Below are positions 1 through 9,637 of a stretch of DNA of 64,000 nt, in pieces. This DNA comes from an uncultured Opitutia bacterium (GTDB taxonomy: Bacteria; Verrucomicrobiota; Verrucomicrobiia; Opitutales; Opitutaceae). The stretch's first letter is position 1. Every line of letters begins with the position of its first letter. Below the pieces are notes generated by a model. That model was given only the letters and a program-made list of their open reading frames with translations, was not told the DNA's origin and did not search any database. The position numbers were made by a program, and so were the translations under genes. Where the stretch lies: positions 1-64,000 of the forward strand of contig CAIMFY010000114.1 in NCBI GenBank assembly GCA_903840415.1, written 5' to 3'.

Positions 1-141
1 GCCCTCGGGGCCGGCGAGAATCAGCAGCACTTTGAACGGCGCTCGCTTCAACTCCACTTGAAGCTGCACGAGCGCATTGCGCAGCACCTGAGCGCGGGCT
101 TGGTAAGTCTTCTTCGACAGCCGCTGCTTTGCTTTCGCCAT
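1..141 (-). CDS. PPK2-family polyphosphate kinase / polyP:AMP phosphotransferase, N-terminal fragment
   Basis: Only the first 47 codons are inside the window; the gene continues off the left edge. It starts at ATG 141 and opens with a basic stretch (MAKAKQRLSKKTY). A helix follows, then VLLILAGPEG, which matches the start of the Walker A strand of PPK2 enzymes (consensus ...vLilinGxdGAGKGe). PPK2 enzymes transfer phosphate between polyphosphate and nucleoside mono- or diphosphates in the cytoplasm. The family call rests on this short N-terminal pattern only; the Walker A lysine and the lid module lie outside. It could be another P-loop kinase. The next gene downstream of position 290 is on the same strand, 148 bp away. 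Confidence 0.55.
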   Translation of the reverse strand, partial: MAKAKQRLSKKTYQARAQVLRNALVQLQVELKRAPFKVLLILAGPEG

Positions 142-289
142 GCGCCTTCGACTTTGGCCCGACCTCAAACGTTGTCGAGCCGGAGATGCCGCTCAGCTTC
201 GGATTAGCGTATAAGCAATCCAGCCGCCCTTGAACGAAAAGCGTGTTGGCCCGCGCCGTTGGCCCTGGCCGGCAATCGGCTCTCGGCTT

Positions 290-1876
290 TCACTTGGTTT
301 TTTCGATCAGTGCGAGTTCATCGGCGATCATCCGGTCGCTGCGGCAACGCGGCATTTTACTTTGCCCGCCCCATTTGCCATGGCGTCGCATCCAACTCTC
401 AAAGGTGCCGGGTAAGGTGAACTGCACGAGCGGGCGCTCGAGCCCACCGCCCAGGCGCTTCGCCTCGTAGTCTTCGTTGCGACGCTGCAGTTCCGCGTCG
501 AGCTCGGCCGCAAATGCCACGGCTTCGGGCGGCACGCCAGCGTTCGGTTTCAACTCGAGCCACCACTCGTGGCGTCCGCGCGAAACGCCGAGCTGGTTGC
601 TCATGAAGCGCGGCGCGACGTGAAAATTCACCACCGTTTGTCCCCACGCCGCGCATACGCTGGACAGAGTGTCAGTCAGTTCCTTCTCGATCACATGTTC
701 CCCAAAAGCGCTCAGTTGGAGCCGTGTGCGCCCAGCATAGACGAGTCGCGGAGGAGCGGTCGAAAGGAAGCGCACCACATCACCGATTACGTAGCGACAG
801 AGCCCGCCGGGCGTCGTGAGGAGCAGCACATAATCTTCGCCGACCCGCACGCCCTCGAGTGGCACCGCTTGGGCGCCGAGTTCGGCGAGCCTAGATTCGT
901 CAAATGCCCGCAACGGAAGAAATTCGTAGAAAATTCCCGCGTCAGCAATCAGTCGCATCCCGACCGCCGGCACGCAATCTTGTGCGGCGATGAATGCTTC
1001 CGACGCGGGATATACCTCGTGGAACTCGACGCCGGGTCCGACCGCCGCATGCAGTTCAGCGGCGAATGGCCCGACTGGCACGCCGCCGTGCACGAGGCAT
1101 TCGAGGTTTGGCCAGATTGCCTTGAGCGGTGTCACACCGGTATGTGCCCGCAGCTCCTCGGCAAGAATCAGGAGCCAACTCGGGATGCCGGCCACCAAGG
1201 AAATGTCGCGGGATGAAGTGCGTGCAGCGATCGCGCGCAACTTTGCCGGCCAGTCACTCATCTGAGCAATTTCGCGGCCCGGTTCGTAGAGATGATACTC
1301 GACCCAAGTCGGAAGATTGAGGGCAGTGATGCCGCTCAAGTCGCCGGCCCATGCGGGAAATTCGCCTGTGTCCGACAATCGGGTGAGCGCAGTCGCTCCG
1401 CCGAGAAAGAGGTGCCGTCCGCGAAAGACGCGCGCGTGTCCAACACGCGCTGAATAATAGAAAAGGGATTCTAGGCCGGCCTGCTTGAAGTGCGCTAGCA
1501 TCTCCTGCGTGATCGGCAGGTATTTCGTGCGGCCGGCGGTCGTGCCCGACGACACGGCAAAATAGGCGCAGCGCCCCGGCCAGAGTACGTTGGATTCACC
1601 ACGTTTCATCCGATCGATCCAGGGGATAAACTGTTCGTAGCCGCGTGGTGCGACGCGGGTGCGGAACGCCTCGTAGCTCATCTGCCGCTCCAGGCCAACT
1701 TCGCGGCCGAACGCGGTGGTCGAGGACTTCTGGAGGAGCGACTGCAATGTCCGGCGCTGGCAGGCGATGGCGCGATTAGGATCGCGCAGCCTTCGAGCTA
1801 CCAAGGTCGCCTGCAATCTGGCGCCGACCTCGGCGAGGCCGCGCATCGCCGGCATTTGAAAGCCGAGTGCGTTCAT
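290..1876 (-). CDS. GH3-family acyl-adenylating enzyme (acyl acid amido synthetase-like)
   Basis: A 528-residue protein of the GH3 superfamily, close to the family's normal length. Visible landmarks are the ATP-phosphate-binding motif SSGTTAGRTKYLP at about 109-121, the second nucleotide motif YPASE at 289-293, and the hinge motif RYVIGDVVRF at 361-370. Plant GH3 enzymes adenylate a carboxylic acid and join it to an amino acid; bacterial members are mostly uncharacterised, so the substrates here are unknown. There is no signal peptide or membrane segment, so it should be cytoplasmic. Its ATG overlaps the stop of the upstream alpha/beta hydrolase (ATGA), so the two are probably translated from one mRNA and act on related molecules. 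Confidence 0.85.
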   Translation of the reverse strand: MNALGFQMPAMRGLAEVGARLQATLVARRLRDPNRAIACQRRTLQSLLQKSSTTAFGREVGLERQMSYEAFRTRVAPRGYEQFIPWIDRMKRGESNVLWPGRCAYFAVSSGTTAGRTKYLPITQEMLAHFKQAGLESLFYYSARVGHARVFRGRHLFLGGATALTRLSDTGEFPAWAGDLSGITALNLPTWVEYHLYEPGREIAQMSDWPAKLRAIAARTSSRDISLVAGIPSWLLILAEELRAHTGVTPLKAIWPNLECLVHGGVPVGPFAAELHAAVGPGVEFHEVYPASEAFIAAQDCVPAVGMRLIADAGIFYEFLPLRAFDESRLAELGAQAVPLEGVRVGEDYVLLLTTPGGLCRYVIGDVVRFLSTAPPRLVYAGRTRLQLSAFGEHVIEKELTDTLSSVCAAWGQTVVNFHVAPRFMSNQLGVSRGRHEWWLELKPNAGVPPEAVAFAAELDAELQRRNEDYEAKRLGGGLERPLVQFTLPGTFESWMRRHGKWGGQSKMPRCRSDRMIADELALIEKTK

Positions 1877-2985
1877 GCCGCCGACTTAAGCTTGGTGCTC
1901 CTAAGCTTAGAATAAAAGCTGCCCAGATACGGCAAAAATTCGAAGACATGAAAAATCAGTGAGGCGTGTTGCACTGGCGAGCCGCCCGGTAGTGCATTCA
2001 CCCGATGCACGCGACCAAATGGAAAATAGGCGCGATGCGCCGACTCCAATGCAAAACGCGTCGGCGAGGCGGAATCGAGCACGGCATCTTCCCGTTCGGC
2101 AAAAAGAATTAGCACTGGGGCCTCGGTGAGTGGCAACAACGCCTGCGAAAAATACGCTGTTGGAGCGATCATCGCCTGCATCGCTTGCACCCGTTCGCGT
2201 GCGCCGGTGGTGGTGATGCCCCGGATTGTGGCCATTACGGCGCCGTGCAATTGCCTCATCTCCGGCGCGGTCATCAGTGTGCGCAGGGTCTCTTTATTTT
2301 GCGCGCCCGCCTCGAACATCCGCGTGAAGATGGCCCGGGATTTTTCGATCGTCGCCTCACTTACGGCGCCGGTGGTGAGGTAGGGTTTAAATGCGCGGCC
2401 TAGCAATGTGGCGGGCTTCACCGTTCCTGGTGCGATGAGATCGTCTACGCAGGCAACCGGGCTGACTAACACGAGACCGGCAAGGGTTGCGCAACGACCG
2501 GCGAGCCGCGTGCGGCGCAACCAATCAAGCGCGAGTCCCGCGCCGAAACTCACGGCAAAAATTACCGGTGGCTGACCCTGAACCGTTAGTTCCGAGACAA
2601 GGTCGTCGAGTTGTGCACAAGCCAAGTCGAGGGAGAAGCCTTGGTGCGGGTAATTGAAATAGTAGAGGTCTCCGGTCCGTCGGAAAAATCGGCGCAACAG
2701 AAAGACTTGCTCGGGTCCGTCAGGGACGAACCCGCCGAGCACAATCGTCGGCACGCGCCCATGGCCGGATTCGCACAGGATGGTGGCGCGCTGATGTAAG
2801 CCGGCGTCGGTGCGGACGAGCACTGCGGATTGGGAGCGCGTGTCGACGGGTTCATGCACGACAAGCCGGCGCGGGTTGAGGCGTTCTTCAGTGGTGCGGA
2901 GAAACGTGTGCAGGGGTCGAACTGGCGACACGCGCCGAAATGCCGCCAGGATGGAAAGAGCGGGTGCGAGACTAAAGGCGGGCAT
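1873..2985 (-). CDS. alpha/beta-fold hydrolase coupled to GH3 gene
   Basis: A 370-residue protein if started at ATG 2985 (MPAFSLAPALS). An in-frame GTG at 3051 would add 22 basic residues that look non-native. The alpha/beta-hydrolase pattern is visible: strand and oxyanion region TIVLGGFVPDG at about 80-90, nucleophile elbow AVSFGAG with Ser about 146, an acid loop ILFAEREDAVLD near the C-terminus, and a possible catalytic His in PVQHASL. The elbow has Ala in place of the first Gly of G-x-S-x-G, which small-residue elbows tolerate. It is the upstream member of a two-gene unit whose stop overlaps the GH3 start. An esterase, thioesterase or acyltransferase role paired with an acyl-adenylating enzyme is plausible but inferred. 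Confidence 0.75.
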   Translation of the reverse strand: MPAFSLAPALSILAAFRRVSPVRPLHTFLRTTEERLNPRRLVVHEPVDTRSQSAVLVRTDAGLHQRATILCESGHGRVPTIVLGGFVPDGPEQVFLLRRFFRRTGDLYYFNYPHQGFSLDLACAQLDDLVSELTVQGQPPVIFAVSFGAGLALDWLRRTRLAGRCATLAGLVLVSPVACVDDLIAPGTVKPATLLGRAFKPYLTTGAVSEATIEKSRAIFTRMFEAGAQNKETLRTLMTAPEMRQLHGAVMATIRGITTTGARERVQAMQAMIAPTAYFSQALLPLTEAPVLILFAEREDAVLDSASPTRFALESAHRAYFPFGRVHRVNALPGGSPVQHASLIFHVFEFLPYLGSFYSKLRSTKLKSAA

Positions 2986-3356
2986 GAAATCGATGCGACA
3001 CGGAGACCGCGAGTTCGCAAAACGATTCACTATCCGTCGCGCAAATATCACGCGCCTGCCATTGCCCCGTAACGGCCGGTGTGGCGGGGATAGTTTTAGA
3101 CATCGTCACCAGCACATATCTGAAACGTGGCTGGCGGTTTGGGCTACCCGCACGTTGTTTGCCACCACCCACATGCGTTGCCGCTCGAATCGCAGCGTAG
3201 CTGCAGAAATCCGCACCTAGGCCGAGCCCAGCCTTCCCGTTCTCAAGATTCGTAACACTTCGAATGTTGCTCTAGGCGACTTCAAACATGATGGTTTTTG
3301 GCAAATCAACGCTCCCCTGCAATGGGCCGAATCAAACTGCGAATCTTGCCGTTACC
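2986..3356. other. intergenic region between divergent genes
   Basis: These 371 bp separate the minus-strand hydrolase/GH3 pair from a plus-strand unknown gene and must carry both promoters. I see no clear hairpin, RNA gene or conserved ORF. Both neighbours have possible upstream starts (3051 on minus, 3288 on plus) that would narrow the gap to 236 bp. Confidence 0.4.
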
Positions 3357-3863
3357 ATGAAAAGTAATCTTCCAGCCACGCCCTCCTCCACTGCTCAACA
3401 AAAAATCGTCAGCTTACGACTCCAAGTTCTGGCCGCACGCAAACGCGCTGATGTCGCAAGAGACGGTGCGCATAAGGCAAAGCTTGAGCTCAAACGGTTC
3501 CGCAAAGCCTATAAACAGGCGAAGCGTCTGGCCAAGGACGAACGCAAGAAAGTCAAAGCGTGGAAAAAGATGCTGGCAGCAGCGAAAGCGGCTTCACGTA
3601 ATGTCGCAGCTAAACCCAAAAAAGTGCGATTGGGTGAAGAAGCTTCCCCAAAACCTCGCCCGAGTGGAAGGAGTGACAAGCAAGACTCCAAGCAACCCAA
3701 GAAAACTAAGTCCCTTGATCAGTCCGAATCGACACGTCTGCTCCCTAAACAATATTCCTCGGGTTCGACGGCGGACAAGGTGTCTCCCGCGCAGATAGCG
3801 GCAGAGACAAACGATATGCCTCCAAGTAAGTTGACTCCCACAGAGACTCTGCCCGGCGTGTAA
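3357..3863 (+). CDS. small lysine-rich helical protein, unknown
   Basis: 168 residues from ATG 3357 (MKSNLPATP); an ATG at 3288 in the same frame is possible but adds an odd cysteine-containing leader. The first two thirds form a long, very basic helix (repeats of K/R/A such as KRFRKAYKQAKRLAKDERKKVKAWKK, given here as a region around residues 38-64). A low-complexity KP/S/T-rich tail follows. There is no signal peptide, membrane segment or recognised domain. The composition resembles histone-H1-like or nucleoid-associated tails, but that is only a composition argument. Codon use resembles the neighbours. Confidence 0.6.
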   Translation: MKSNLPATPSSTAQQKIVSLRLQVLAARKRADVARDGAHKAKLELKRFRKAYKQAKRLAKDERKKVKAWKKMLAAAKAASRNVAAKPKKVRLGEEASPKPRPSGRSDKQDSKQPKKTKSLDQSESTRLLPKQYSSGSTADKVSPAQIAAETNDMPPSKLTPTETLPGV

Positions 3864-4291
3864 TCCACGCAGCTAACCTATCAACGCGGATGTCTTGGGC
3901 CAAGAATTCGAGGCAATACCACGCAGTCGATTCCAGGCGGCTCCAGTTGAAGCGAACAGGCGAAGCCTGCTTCGCCACCGTACGCGTTTTTTGGCGCCGA
4001 GCTTTTTTCCAAGAGTGATATTGAGCGAAAGAAAGTTTGACCGCGAACAGAGGACGGGCGTTGCGCAAGTGTGACCTGAACGCCGCACAAATGCCTTAGA
4101 GTCGTGCTAACGTTGGAGTGCTTTCTATGCACTCCAACTTACGACTGCTGTTTTTTGGCAACACCGATGGACGTGCCGACATTGTGCCAGAAACGTGAAA
4201 TCCTTCTCCACCCAGCGCGTCCGCCGGCTAGCTCGGCGCAGTTTTATCATGGGGGGCAGTCAATGATACGTCCTTGTGGCGCCGTGATCCG
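3864..4291. other. intergenic region with one perfect hairpin
   Basis: 428 bp with no convincing gene. Short minus-strand frames exist but have basic, low-complexity translations with no recognisable fold. The only structure I see is the hairpin at 4112-4138. Confidence 0.4.
4112..4138. repeat. 10-bp perfect inverted repeat (hairpin)
   Basis: GTTGGAGTGC (4112-4121), a 7-nt loop TTTCTAT, then GCACTCCAAC (4129-4138), a perfect 10-bp stem. The following sequence has only a delayed T-run, so it may be a weak terminator of the gene ending at 3863 or an operator. It lies about 150 bp upstream of the next gene. Confidence 0.5.
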
Positions 4292-4597
4292 ATGAATCGC
4301 TCCGACCAAGCTCGATTGCTCTACACGTTGCTCGACGCGGCTGAGGACGAAAATCGGCTGGTCGATTCGTCGATGGCAGAACGCTGGCGCTCCATCAAGA
4401 GTCAGTTCGACAACGCTCATTGCGAAAAACACATGGTCGCATTGAAGGAGTTGTTCGACGAACTCGATTCCAAGGGTGCGCTGGTCGGCACTTGGATTCA
4501 GGCGCGCTGGTATGCCGTGAGAGCCCGACCGGACAATTCCCCATATCTGCGAATCGCTCCGACGCGCACTAAGGGCCGCCGGCCTTTCTCCCGCTAA
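4292..4597 (+). CDS. small soluble protein of unknown function
   Basis: 101 residues from ATG 4292 (MNRSDQARLLYTL); an in-frame ATG at 4274 is less likely. The middle looks like a real, charged alpha-helical protein (LLDAAEDENR, then MVALKELFDELDSKG), ending in a short basic tail. No signal peptide, transmembrane segment or known motif is visible. It sits 57 bp before a hybrid histidine kinase on the same strand and might be co-transcribed with it. Function unknown. Confidence 0.5.
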   Translation: MNRSDQARLLYTLLDAAEDENRLVDSSMAERWRSIKSQFDNAHCEKHMVALKELFDELDSKGALVGTWIQARWYAVRARPDNSPYLRIAPTRTKGRRPFSR

Positions 4598-4654
4598 TTC
4601 ATAAATTTGTTTCTAATCTCAACCGCGTGTTCTGTCGCTGAAAAGTCTTTTGTC

Positions 4655-6697
4655 ATGGATGCCCCCTCGTCAGTGCCGCCCAGCGCTCCCAGCGCCAATG
4701 GGCTAGTTTCGGATACCAATGCACATCCTCCAATGGCGCTTCGGGCTGAGGCGACTGCATTGCGCTCACTCGTGCATCACTGCGGCTGCGTCGATTACGA
4801 GACTTCGCTCGAACAGGTGCAACGGGTGTTTACTGAAAAGCAGGTCGATTTCCTTGCACTGGTTCACGATGGACAAGTGACCGGCCTGTGTTCGCGTCTC
4901 CGGCTCGGTAACATGCTCGGCTCGCGTTTCGGATTTGCACTCAATAGTCGCAGCCCGGCGCGAGCTGCCCAAGTGGAGAATCCCCTGATATATGATGAAA
5001 CTGGTCCGGTGCGAGTTCTACTCGACCGCGCGCTCGCGCGCGATGGTGATGAATTTCATGAGGATGTTTCACTGGTAGACCAATCGCAGGGACTGATTGG
5101 TCTCATCCCCATTGACGCCCTAGCCCGCCTGCAAACGCGCCTGGTCGCCGATCAAGTCGATGATCTCCGCCGCCAGCACCTGGAACTGTTTCAGACCGGC
5201 CATGCCTTGCGCCAATCCCAAGGGCTCTACCTCGGATTATTCGAAGGGCACACTCTAGGTGTGGTGCTTCTCGACGTCGAAGGCGGAGTGCATGGGCATA
5301 ACCGGCGTCTCGCTGAATTGCTCAATCTTGAGTCGGGGTCCGTCACGCTCGCATCGTTGAGTGCCTGGGTGGTGGAGTCCGAGCGCCGGGCTTTTCTCGC
5401 GTTGCTCGCTGACCAAGCCAGCCACGCGGCCCTGCCAGCCACCCAGGAATTTACGCTGAAAATCCCCGGTCGAGGAGCGCGGCAGTTTCGCTGCTCGACG
5501 GGTTGGATTCGCGAGACCGGGCAGATCTGCGCCTGCTTAGACGACGTGACCGAGCAGCGTATGCTTGAGCGCCAACTGGGCCGTCAGGAAAAACAGACGC
5601 TATTGGACACATTGGTTGGTGGCATAGCCCACGAACTGAACAATAAACTGACGCCGGTGCAGGGTTTCTCCCAGCTCATCGAACTCAACACTGACGAACA
5701 AACCCGACTTTATGCGGGTCTGATTTCGAAAAGCGTGAAGGAAGCCGCCAGCATCATCCAGCAACTCCTCCAACTCTCCAAACCGGGCACTACGATCAGC
5801 CAGACGACCGATCTACGGACGATCGTGGACGAAGCATTGACGATGTTGCGATTTCAGATCCGCGACTCTGGCTGCGCGGTCCGAGTCCAGCTCCCGGCGG
5901 TTCCGGTATGGGTGCGCACCGATCCGGCGCAAATCAAACAGGTGGTGCTTAATCTGGCGTTAAACGCCATCCAAGCCTGCGAAAATCGCGATTCTCCGGA
6001 AATCACGATTGAGGTCCTGGAACAGGACGTTCGGGCCATGTTCGTGGTGTCCGATAATGGCATTGGCATTCCAGCCGAAAATCTAGGCCGCATCTTCGAT
6101 CCCTTCTTCACCACCAAGGGCCCCGAGCGCGGCACTGGTCTCGGTCTGAGCGTCTGCTTTAGCATCGTGCGTCAGAACGGCGGGGAGATCGGCGTCGAAA
6201 GCCAACCCGGCTCGGGCGCGCGTTTTTCGGTGTGGCTGCCCTTGGAAACGGCGCTCCCATTAGCATTCGATCTGCCGCCCGATCAGCAGACCGTGCGTGC
6301 TATACCGCGGGGCGGTCGGGTGCTCGTTGTCGAGGATGAGCTGGTCGTCGGTCGCCTCATGCAAGAAATTTTTCACACCCAATTCGGCTGCGAAGTCGAC
6401 TTGGTGAACAACGGAATTGTGGCCTTTGAAAAATTGGCCAACACGAAATACACGCTCGTCATTTCCGACGTGCGAATGCCCGAAATGAATGGCACCGAGC
6501 TTTACCTTTGGCTGCGGGAAGCCCAGCCGGCGACTGCGAGACGCTTCGTCTTCGTCACCGGCCATGCGGGTGAAAAACATTTCGAGACCGAGGTGGCGCA
6601 GTGGGGCGTCCCGGTCATTGCGAAGCCCTTCACAATCGAGCAACTCGCCTCTGTGTGTGCTCCCTTTTTGCGCTCATCGGTCAGTCTTTCCGCCTAG
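4655..6697 (+). CDS. cytoplasmic CBS-PAS hybrid histidine kinase with C-terminal receiver
   Basis: 680 residues from ATG 4655; an upstream in-frame TTG at 4607 is less likely. No transmembrane segment. Order of domains: a CBS-like sensor (about 35-165, with LGSRFGFAL and ALARLQTRLV), a PAS-like segment (about 190-300), HisKA with the phospho-acceptor His in GGIAHELNN (about residue 326), HATPase with N-box NLALNAIQA and G-boxes DNGIGIP and GTGLGLSV, and a receiver (about 560-680) with acidic pair VVEDE, phospho-Asp in ISDVRMPEMNG and Lys in IAKPF. It should autophosphorylate and pass phosphate to its own receiver. The next gene encodes a second hybrid kinase with the same N-terminal domain, so the two probably work in one circuit. 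Confidence 0.88.
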   Translation: MDAPSSVPPSAPSANGLVSDTNAHPPMALRAEATALRSLVHHCGCVDYETSLEQVQRVFTEKQVDFLALVHDGQVTGLCSRLRLGNMLGSRFGFALNSRSPARAAQVENPLIYDETGPVRVLLDRALARDGDEFHEDVSLVDQSQGLIGLIPIDALARLQTRLVADQVDDLRRQHLELFQTGHALRQSQGLYLGLFEGHTLGVVLLDVEGGVHGHNRRLAELLNLESGSVTLASLSAWVVESERRAFLALLADQASHAALPATQEFTLKIPGRGARQFRCSTGWIRETGQICACLDDVTEQRMLERQLGRQEKQTLLDTLVGGIAHELNNKLTPVQGFSQLIELNTDEQTRLYAGLISKSVKEAASIIQQLLQLSKPGTTISQTTDLRTIVDEALTMLRFQIRDSGCAVRVQLPAVPVWVRTDPAQIKQVVLNLALNAIQACENRDSPEITIEVLEQDVRAMFVVSDNGIGIPAENLGRIFDPFFTTKGPERGTGLGLSVCFSIVRQNGGEIGVESQPGSGARFSVWLPLETALPLAFDLPPDQQTVRAIPRGGRVLVVEDELVVGRLMQEIFHTQFGCEVDLVNNGIVAFEKLANTKYTLVISDVRMPEMNGTELYLWLREAQPATARRFVFVTGHAGEKHFETEVAQWGVPVIAKPFTIEQLASVCAPFLRSSVSLSA

Positions 6698-6777
6698 GCT
6701 CGTGCTGTAACACGTTTGTCACGGAGATGTGACCACAGATCGCTTTAGCTCGGGTTGCCCCAACCGAGATAGTGTAG

Positions 6778-8985
6778 GTGCAACGCTTGGGCTCAACGTC
6801 TGGTTCGAATGACCCTGCGCCAGTGGAAATTTCGGCGGGAAGCACGCCGATCGATCTTACCGGCGAAGGATTCGAGATGCTCGTGTCGCATCGTCGGATG
6901 TTCGAACCGTCGGCGACAATCGAAGCGGCGCTCTCCGCGCTCCAACGGGAGAAAATCGATTTCGCCGCTGTCGTCGAAGGCGGGCGCCTCCTCGGGGTGC
7001 TGGTGCGCCACCGGCTTGAGGAGCAGTTGGGCACGCGGTTTGGGTTCGCGTTGTTCGCCCGCGCTTGCGTCCACGAGTTTGTCTCGGTGTCTACGCTGTG
7101 CGTGACACTGGGCGATCCCGTCAACGCGGTTCTGGCGGCAATGAACGCCCGCAGTGGTCCGGCCTTCGACGACGACGTTTTGCTCGTCGATCGCGCGGGC
7201 CGATTTCTGGGTTTCATCGCCGTGCAGGCGCTTGTCCGCCTGCAACACCGCCTCTTCCTTCAGGAACTTGATCGCCTTGCGACCACGACGGCATCGCTGA
7301 ACCGCCTCAACGCCGAACTGACCGAGACCCGCGATGCGGCGCTCAATGCCGCCCGCGCGAAATCAGAATTTCTCGCCAATATGAGCCACGAGATTCGCAC
7401 TCCGATGAACGGTGTGATCGGCATGGCCAACTTGCTGCTGCTCTCTCCGCTCGACGCTGAGCAACGCGACCTTGCGCAGACGCTCTGCCAAAGCGGTGAA
7501 TCGTTGCTTACCATCATCAACGATATTCTCGATTTCTCAAAAATCGAGGCCGGTCGATTGGAACTCGAGTCGATCGATTTCACTCTCGCTGAACAGATTG
7601 AGCTCGCCCTCGATCTCCATGCTGATGCCGCTCATCGAAAAGGCGTTGAACTCATCATGGATATTGACCTCGACGTGCCGCGGCGAGTGCGCGGCGACCC
7701 CGTGCGCCTTCGGCAAATCGTCCTCAACCTTTTAGGAAATGCGATCAAGTTCACCAGCAACGGCGAGATTGCCCTTCGCGTGAGAGTCGAGGCGCAGGCA
7801 CTCGCTGGAGCCGTGCTTCGCTTCGAAATCTCTGATACAGGTATTGGCATCAGCGAGTCAGTGCAGGCGACGCTGTTTCAGCCGTTCGTCCAAGCGGACA
7901 GTTCGACCACGCGCTGTTATGGTGGCACTGGGCTTGGACTCGTGATCTGTAAACGACTCGCCCACTTGATGCGCGGCGAAATCGGCGTGCGCAGTAGGCT
8001 GGGTGGCGGTTCGACGTTTTGGTTCACGGTTAAATTGGATGCGGTTGCAAACCCCGCGCCAACATTCGAAATTGCCGCCGCGTCGTTCGCACGCCGGCGG
8101 GCACTCATTGTCGATGACAACACCACGAATCGCCACCTTCTTGGCAAACTGTGCGAAAGCTGGGGGCTTTCGCACGCGTTGGCTGAGTCCGCTGAAGCAG
8201 GCCTCGCTGCGTTGCGCGCCGCGGTTACTGCCGCCACACCCTTCGATCTCGTATTCATCGATCATCACATGCCGGGCATTGACGGTCTCACGTTTGCCGA
8301 CGCCATCAAAGCCGACACCCTGCTACCGCGGCCCACGCTGGTCTTGCTAACGTCGCGGGGTGAGCGGATGACCTCCGCCGAACAAGCCTCCTATGGTATT
8401 TCGGCCTGCGAGCTAAAGCCTGTCCACCCAGAAAAACTGCGCGCCTGCCTAGCGCGGATTCTAGCCACGACCCGCGAACCGGAACGCACCGCGATTGCGG
8501 AGCCGGTGCCATCAATTGCGGTCGCAGCTAACCACCGTGAGGCCTCAATACTCGTCGCGGAGGACAACCCGGTGAACCAGAAAGTAACGATGATGCTCCT
8601 CCGCAATCTCGGTTATGCGGCCGATCTCGTGCAAGACGGCGCCGAGGCGATTGCTGCATTGCGCCGGAAACCCTACGCTCTCGTGCTCATGGACCAGCAG
8701 ATGCCGGTCATGGATGGTCTGGAAGCCACGCGTCGAATTCGAGCTGCAGAGAATGCGGCGGAACCTTGTTTCCTGCGCCGATTGTACATTGTGGCGATGA
8801 CGGCCAACGCCATGAGCGGCGACCGGGACGTGTGTATCGCCGCCGGAATGGACGACTATTTGGCGAAACCCGTGCGCGCCGACGCGCTTCGTGATATGCT
8901 CGCGAAATATTTGACGTTTGGAGAACACGCTACTTCTGCCCAAGCCAAATTCGACGGTGTGTGCCAATTTGAACTTACCTTATAA
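6778..8985 (+). CDS. CBS hybrid histidine kinase with two receiver domains
   Basis: 735 residues from GTG 6778; an internal ATG at 6877 would remove the first 33 residues and is an alternative. The N-terminal domain (about 35-160) matches the preceding kinase ([28 protein letters not shown]). HisKA follows with His in [12 protein letters not shown] (about 204), then HATPase with [17 protein letters not shown] and [10 protein letters not shown]. The first receiver starts at RRALIVDDN with Asp in [11 protein letters not shown]; the second starts at SILVAEDNP with Asp in [11 protein letters not shown] and Lys in LAKPVR. This BarA/GacS-like layout lacks membrane segments, so the signal is likely intracellular, perhaps a nucleotide bound by the CBS-like part. 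No HPt domain or output regulator is encoded next door. Confidence 0.88.
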   Translation: MQRLGSTSGSNDPAPVEISAGSTPIDLTGEGFEMLVSHRRMFEPSATIEAALSALQREKIDFAAVVEGGRLLGVLVRHRLEEQLGTRFGFALFARACVHEFVSVSTLCVTLGDPVNAVLAAMNARSGPAFDDDVLLVDRAGRFLGFIAVQALVRLQHRLFLQELDRLATTTASLNRLNAELTETRDAALNAARAKSEFLANMSHEIRTPMNGVIGMANLLLLSPLDAEQRDLAQTLCQSGESLLTIINDILDFSKIEAGRLELESIDFTLAEQIELALDLHADAAHRKGVELIMDIDLDVPRRVRGDPVRLRQIVLNLLGNAIKFTSNGEIALRVRVEAQALAGAVLRFEISDTGIGISESVQATLFQPFVQADSSTTRCYGGTGLGLVICKRLAHLMRGEIGVRSRLGGGSTFWFTVKLDAVANPAPTFEIAAASFARRRALIVDDNTTNRHLLGKLCESWGLSHALAESAEAGLAALRAAVTAATPFDLVFIDHHMPGIDGLTFADAIKADTLLPRPTLVLLTSRGERMTSAEQASYGISACELKPVHPEKLRACLARILATTREPERTAIAEPVPSIAVAANHREASILVAEDNPVNQKVTMMLLRNLGYAADLVQDGAEAIAALRRKPYALVLMDQQMPVMDGLEATRRIRAAENAAEPCFLRRLYIVAMTANAMSGDRDVCIAAGMDDYLAKPVRADALRDMLAKYLTFGEHATSAQAKFDGVCQFELTL

Positions 8986-9637
8986 GGAGTGTGACGCGCG
9001 TCCTTCAGCTTGGTCATCGTTCAGTCCTTACCTTGCGATCAATCCTTTGTCGCAAGATCGGGGCAACCTCATCAGTGAATCAATATGGTCAGAGTAGTAG
9101 ATCATTCGCACCGACTCGGTGGGTCAGGCGAAAGAGGTCCAGTGCACGAAGCCATCCTAAGAAGTTGAACATCGATCGATGGTGACATGTGTGGTCGCTG
9201 CCGGCTGCGACGTTATTGCGTCCAATCCGAAATCGCCGCGGTGAGATGAGATTTGTCGCCACGGGAGCGTTACAATGAGGTGAATATGTGGCAATGTAGC
9301 CCCAAGAATTGAACTACTGGTGCGCTTCGTGCGTCTTACTTTGCTCAGTGCGTGTGGTGTTGGATCCCCGCGCTGGATCAACGGAAGGCCGCCTGGCAAC
9401 AGGCGGCCTTCTCGTTTTGCTCGGAGCGATGCCGCGTAATGATTGCTACTTTGGAGCACAATAAATGCGGAGGAAAATCGCCGTAACGGCGGTGAAATTC
9501 ACACGTTCGTCACTCGGTCGCCGTGAAGCTGTAACCCGGTGGGTAGTTAATGAAAGCTCGGCGTTGCAGTCTGCGGAACAGAGCAGCGTCCAACCGCTCA
9601 ACTGGAAAAATAACCACCACCGGAAAAGGAAGAAGAA
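8986..9637. other. long non-coding region, possible small RNA and leader of the 9638 gene
   Basis: 652 bp without a convincing ORF. It contains a strong hairpin terminator at 9384-9418 that lies 400 bp downstream of the last gene, and a small stem CGCCG-TAA-CGGCG near 9480-9492. An upstream TACAAT-like hexamer near 9270 could be a promoter element, but its -35 partner is weak. The last part is the 5' leader of the PstS-like gene, ending in a good AAGGA ribosome-binding site 7 nt before its ATG. Confidence 0.45.
9384..9418 (+). terminator. strong intrinsic terminator
   Basis: GAAGGCCGCCTG (9384-9395), GNRA-type loop GCAA, CAGGCGGCCTTC (9400-9411), then TCGTTTT: a perfect 12-bp GC-rich stem with a T-run on the plus strand. 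No gene ends close upstream, so it may terminate a small RNA or a long 3' UTR. Confidence 0.8.

Noticed and set aside
3745-4132. Several overlapping minus-strand frames in the gap after the lysine-rich gene
   Set aside because: Short, basic, mutually overlapping and without recognisable protein features or consistent start sites.
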